Assembly: GCA_964034945.1 (NCBI GenBank)
Contig: OZ035960.1
Location: forward strand, 66,295,088-66,359,087
Direction: 5' to 3'
Source: Chrysopilus asiliformis
Lineage: Eukaryota > Arthropoda > Insecta > Diptera > Rhagionidae
Length of the DNA stretch: 64,000 nucleotides
Both the position numbers and the translations under genes were made by a program. Of the stretch, positions 59,501 to 64,000 are shown piece after piece (positions within the stretch are counted from its first letter, which is position 1; the number at the start of each line of letters is the position of its first letter). The notes beneath the pieces are model-generated. The model was not told where the DNA came from, ran no database searches, and was given only the letters and a program-made list of their open reading frames with translations.

Positions 59501-62500
59501 TGTCTGTCAGTCTGTCTGTCAGTCTGTCTGTCAGTCTGTCTGTCAGTCTGTCTGTCAGTCTGTCTGTCAGTCTGTCTGTCAGTCTGTCTGTCAGTCTGTC
59601 TGTCAGTCTGTCTGTCAGTCTGTCTGTCAGTCTGTCTGTCAGTCTGTCTGTCAGTCTGTCTGTCAGTCTGTCTGTCAGTCTGTCTGTCAGTCTGTCTGTC
59701 AGTCTGTCTGTCAGTCTGTCTGTCAGTCTGTCTGTCAGTCTGTCTGTCAGTCTGTCTGTCAGTCTGTCTGTCAGTCTGTCTGTCAGTCTGTCTGTCAGTC
59801 TGTCTGTCAGTCTGTCTGTCAGTCTGTCTGTCAGTCTGTCTGTCAGTCTGTCTGTCAGTCTGTCTGTCAGTCTGTCTGTCAGTCTGTCTGTCAGTCTGTC
59901 TGTCAGTCTGTCTGTCAGTCTGTCTGTCAGTCTGTCTGTCAGTCTGTCTGTCAGTCTGTCTGTCAGTCTGTCTGTCAGTCTGTCTGTCAGTCTGTCTGTC
60001 AGTCTGTCTGTCAGTCTGTCTGTCAGTCTGTCTGTCAGTCTGTCTGTCAGTCTGTCTGTCAGTCTGTCTGTCAGTCTGTCTGTCAGTCTGTCTGTCAGTC
60101 TGTCTGTCAGTCTGTCTGTCAGTCTGTCTGTCAGTCTGTCTGTCAGTCTGTCTGTCAGTCTGTCTGTCAGTCTGTCTGTCAGTCTGTCTGTCAGTCTGTC
60201 TGTCAGTCTGTCTGTCAGTCTGTCTGTCAGTCTGTCTGTCAGTCTGTCTGTCAGTCTGTCTGTCAGTCTGTCTGTCAGTCTGTCTGTCAGTCTGTCTGTC
60301 AGTCTGTCTGTCAGTCTGTCTGTCAGTCTGTCTGTCAGTCTGTCTGTCAGTCTGTCTGTCAGTCTGTCTGTCAGTCTGTCTGTCAGTCTGTCTGTCAGTC
60401 TGTCTGTCAGTCTGTCTGTCAGTCTGTCTGTCAGTCTGTCTGTCAGTCTGTCTGTCAGTCTGTCTGTCAGTCTGTCTGTCAGTCTGTCTGTCAGTCTGTC
60501 TGTCAGTCTGTCTGTCAGTCTGTCTGTCAGTCTGTCTGTCAGTCTGTCTGTCAGTCTGTCTGTCAGTCTGTCTGTCAGTCTGTCTGTCAGTCTGTCTGTC
60601 AGTCTGTCTGTCAGTCTGTCTGTCAGTCTGTCTGTCAGTCTGTCTGTCAGTCTGTCTGTCAGTCTGTCTGTCAGTCTGTCTGTCAGTCTGTCTGTCAGTC
60701 TGTCTGTCAGTCTGTCTGTCAGTCTGTCTGTCAGTCTGTCTGTCAGTCTGTCTGTCAGTCTGTCTGTCAGTCTGTCTGTCAGTCTGTCTGTCAGTCTGTC
60801 TGTCAGTCTGTCTGTCAGTCTGTCTGTCAGTCTGTCTGTCAGTCTGTCTGTCAGTCTGTCTGTCAGTCTGTCTGTCAGTCTGTCTGTCAGTCTGTCTGTC
60901 AGTCTGTCTGTCAGTCTGTCTGTCAGTCTGTCTGTCAGTCTGTCTGTCAGTCTGTCTGTCAGTCTGTCTGTCAGTCTGTCTGTCAGTCTGTCTGTCAGTC
61001 TGTCTGTCAGTCTGTCTGTCAGTCTGTCTGTCAGTCTGTCTGTCAGTCTGTCTGTCAGTCTGTCTGTCAGTCTGTCTGTCAGTCTGTCTGTCAGTCTGTC
61101 TGTCAGTCTGTCTGTCAGTCTGTCTGTCAGTCTGTCTGTCAGTCTGTCTGTCAGTCTGTCTGTCAGTCTGTCTGTCAGTCTGTCTGTCAGTCTGTCTGTC
61201 AGTCTGTCTGTCAGTCTGTCTGTCAGTCTGTCTGTCAGTCTGTCTGTCAGTCTGTCTGTCAGTCTGTCTGTCAGTCTGTCTGTCAGTCTGTCTGTCAGTC
61301 TGTCTGTCAGTCTGTCTGTCAGTCTGTCTGTCAGTCTGTCTGTCAGTCTGTCTGTCAGTCTGTCTGTCAGTCTGTCTGTCAGTCTGTCTGTCAGTCTGTC
61401 TGTCAGTCTGTCTGTCAGTCTGTCTGTCAGTCTGTCTGTCAGTCTGTCTGTCAGTCTGTCTGTCAGTCTGTCTGTCAGTCTGTCTGTCAGTCTGTCTGTC
61501 AGTCTGTCTGTCAGTCTGTCTGTCAGTCTGTCTGTCAGTCTGTCTGTCAGTCTGTCTGTCAGTCTGTCTGTCAGTCTGTCTGTCAGTCTGTCTGTCAGTC
61601 TGTCTGTCAGTCTGTCTGTCAGTCTGTCTGTCAGTCTGTCTGTCAGTCTGTCTGTCAGTCTGTCTGTCAGTCTGTCTGTCAGTCTGTCTGTCAGTCTGTC
61701 TGTCAGTCTGTCTGTCAGTCTGTCTGTCAGTCTGTCTGTCAGTCTGTCTGTCAGTCTGTCTGTCAGTCTGTCTGTCAGTCTGTCTGTCAGTCTGTCTGTC
61801 AGTCTGTCTGTCAGTCTGTCTGTCAGTCTGTCTGTCAGTCTGTCTGTCAGTCTGTCTGTCAGTCTGTCTGTCAGTCTGTCTGTCAGTCTGTCTGTCAGTC
61901 TGTCTGTCAGTCTGTCTGTCAGTCTGTCTGTCAGTCTGTCTGTCAGTCTGTCTGTCAGTCTGTCTGTCAGTCTGTCTGTCAGTCTGTCTGTCAGTCTGTC
62001 TGTCAGTCTGTCTGTCAGTCTGTCTGTCAGTCTGTCTGTCAGTCTGTCTGTCAGTCTGTCTGTCAGTCTGTCTGTCAGTCTGTCTGTCAGTCTGTCTGTC
62101 AGTCTGTCTGTCAGTCTGTCTGTCAGTCTGTCTGTCAGTCTGTCTGTCAGTCTGTCTGTCAGTCTGTCTGTCAGTCTGTCTGTCAGTCTGTCTGTCAGTC
62201 TGTCTGTCAGTCTGTCTGTCAGTCTGTCTGTCAGTCTGTCTGTCAGTCTGTCTGTCAGTCTGTCTGTCAGTCTGTCTGTCAGTCTGTCTGTCAGTCTGTC
62301 TGTCAGTCTGTCTGTCAGTCTGTCTGTCAGTCTGTCTGTCAGTCTGTCTGTCAGTCTGTCTGTCAGTCTGTCTGTCAGTCTGTCTGTCAGTCTGTCTGTC
62401 AGTCTGTCTGTCAGTCTGTCTGTCAGTCTGTCTGTCAGTCTGTCTGTCAGTCTGTCTGTCAGTCTGTCTGTCAGTCTGTCTGTCAGTCTGTCTGTCAGTC

Positions 62501-64000
62501 TGTCTGTCAGTCTGTCTGTCAGTCTGTCTGTCAGTCTGTCTGTCAGTCTGTCTGTCAGTCTGTCTGTCAGTCTGTCTGTCAGTCTGTCTGTCAGTCTGTC
62601 TGTCAGTCTGTCTGTCAGTCTGTCTGTCAGTCTGTCTGTCAGTCTGTCTGTCAGTCTGTCTGTCAGTCTGTCTGTCAGTCTGTCTGTCAGTCTGTCTGTC
62701 AGTCTGTCTGTCAGTCTGTCTGTCAGTCTGTCTGTCAGTCTGTCTGTCAGTCTGTCTGTCAGTCTGTCTGTCAGTCTGTCTGTCAGTCTGTCTGTCAGTC
62801 TGTCTGTCAGTCTGTCTGTCAGTCTGTCTGTCAGTCTGTCTGTCAGTCTGTCTGTCAGTCTGTCTGTCAGTCTGTCTGTCAGTCTGTCTGTCAGTCTGTC
62901 TGTCAGTCTGTCTGTCAGTCTGTCTGTCAGTCTGTCTGTCAGTCTGTCTGTCAGTCTGTCTGTCAGTCTGTCTGTCAGTCTGTCTGTCAGTCTGTCTGTC
63001 AGTCTGTCTGTCAGTCTGTCTGTCAGTCTGTCTGTCAGTCTGTCTGTCAGTCTGTCTGTCAGTCTGTCTGTCAGTCTGTCTGTCAGTCTGTCTGTCAGTC
63101 TGTCTGTCAGTCTGTCTGTCAGTCTGTCTGTCAGTCTGTCTGTCAGTCTGTCTGTCAGTCTGTCTGTCAGTCTGTCTGTCAGTCTGTCTGTCAGTCTGTC
63201 TGTCAGTCTGTCTGTCAGTCTGTCTGTCAGTCTGTCTGTCAGTCTGTCTGTCAGTCTGTCTGTCAGTCTGTCTGTCAGTCTGTCTGTCAGTCTGTCTGTC
63301 AGTCTGTCTGTCAGTCTGTCTGTCAGTCTGTCTGTCAGTCTGTCTGTCAGTCTGTCTGTCAGTCTGTCTGTCAGTCTGTCTGTCAGTCTGTCTGTCAGTC
63401 TGTCTGTCAGTCTGTCTGTCAGTCTGTCTGTCAGTCTGTCTGTCAGTCTGTCTGTCAGTCTGTCTGTCAGTCTGTCTGTCAGTCTGTCTGTCAGTCTGTC
63501 TGTCAGTCTGTCTGTCAGTCTGTCTGTCAGTCTGTCTGTCAGTCTGTCTGTCAGTCTGTCTGTCAGTCTGTCTGTCAGTCTGTCTGTCAGTCTGTCTGTC
63601 AGTCTGTCTGTCAGTCTGTCTGTCAGTCTGTCTGTCAGTCTGTCTGTCAGTCTGTCTGTCAGTCTGTCTGTCAGTCTGTCTGTCAGTCTGTCTGTCAGTC
63701 TGTCTGTCAGTCTGTCTGTCAGTCTGTCTGTCAGTCTGTCTGTCAGTCTGTCTGTCAGTCTGTCTGTCAGTCTGTCTGTCAGTCTGTCTGTCAGTCTGTC
63801 TGTCAGTCTGTCTGTCAGTCTGTCTGTCAGTCTGTCTGTCAGTCTGTCTGTCAGTCTGTCTCTGTCAGTCTGTCTGTCAGTCTGTCTGTCAGTCTGTCTG
63901 TCAGTCTGTCTGTCAGTCTGTCTGTCAGTCTGTCTGTCAGTCTGTCTGTCAGTCTGTCTGTCAGTCTGTCTGTCAGTCTGTCTGTCAGTCTGTCTCTGTC
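53514..64000. repeat. 12-bp satellite array (CAGTCTGTCTGT)n, runs off the window
   Basis: About 10.5 kb, roughly 870 units, almost all perfect. Phase breaks: one 4-bp loss at about 54030, a partial unit at 55266, an insertion at 58024, a rearranged unit at 58774, and 4-bp-type losses at about 63860 and 63994. The unit is three 4-mers (CAGT CTGT CTGT). Since 12 is a multiple of three, five of six frames are open (for example (TDRL)n on the minus strand at 54020-55267); these are not genes. Confidence 0.98.

Noticed and set aside
1..64000. tRNA, rRNA or snRNA genes
   Set aside because: No cloverleaf with A/B-box sequence and no rRNA-like conserved block noticed on reading; a covariance-model scan (tRNAscan-SE, Infernal) would be needed to exclude small ones.

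Overview
This is a eukaryotic, AT-rich, intron-bearing genome, almost certainly an arthropod and most likely an insect. The evidence is the mixture of transposon families (mariner/Tc1-like, hAT, PIF/Harbinger, piggyBac, pogo/Tigger, Helitron/Helentron, BEL/Pao, Gypsy, CR1/Jockey-like and I/R1-like LINEs) and a few spliced exons of an animal anoctamin gene. The species cannot be read from the sequence. No tRNA, rRNA, CRISPR array or bacterial operon is visible. Nearly everything is transposable-element (TE) sequence inserted into older TE sequence.

Layout. 1-1.3 kb: a mariner-superfamily element with 135-bp inverted ends and an intact 365-residue transposase. 3-11.8 kb: a decayed PHD-type/AP-endonuclease/RT LINE carrying nested insertions: a hAT (3644 to about 6215) that itself holds a 175-bp-arm inverted-repeat element with another hAT (4458-5341), a zinc-finger hAT remnant (7268-8852) and a palindromic MITE (9667-10050). 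12-17 kb: further LINE fragments, minisatellite-bearing Helitron-like sequence, a BEL/Pao 3' end with its LTR, and an I/R1-type RNase H fragment. 17.4-18.4 kb, minus strand: four phase-compatible exons of an anoctamin, the only clear host gene. 19.8-23.7 kb: a Helentron endonuclease fragment split by a hAT, and a composite TIR element holding a Helitron, a Tc1 remnant and a foldback MITE. 23.8-26.8 kb: a pogo/Tc5-like transposon interrupted by a Harbinger, itself interrupted by a piggyBac MITE.

28.8-35.4 kb is a large Helentron (Helitron2-type: Rep/HUH nuclease, Pif1-class helicase, C-terminal AP-endonuclease domain) with a 63-bp coding repeat near its N terminus and two frameshifts. 36-40.1 kb is minisatellite- and inverted-repeat-rich noncoding repeat ending in a Helitron-like 3' hairpin. 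40136-50175 is a complete Gypsy-type LTR retrotransposon: two 1450-bp LTRs that look identical, a tRNA-Lys-like primer site, gag, and pol in the -1 frame, flanked by AATT. It is clearly recent. 51.7-52.4 kb is a small PIF/Harbinger-type element carrying only a MADF-domain gene.

From 53514 to the window edge (about 10.5 kb) is one nearly perfect 12-bp satellite, CAGTCTGTCTGT, with only a few phase breaks. The same 12-mer occurs as short seeds inside dispersed repeats elsewhere in the window, one of them 420 bp from the array in the opposite orientation. The simplest reading is that the satellite grew from a TE-embedded microsatellite. No multi-gene host pathway is present. The interest lies in insertion order, precise target-site duplications that restore reading frames, repeated motifs in the Gypsy leader, and the birth of the satellite.
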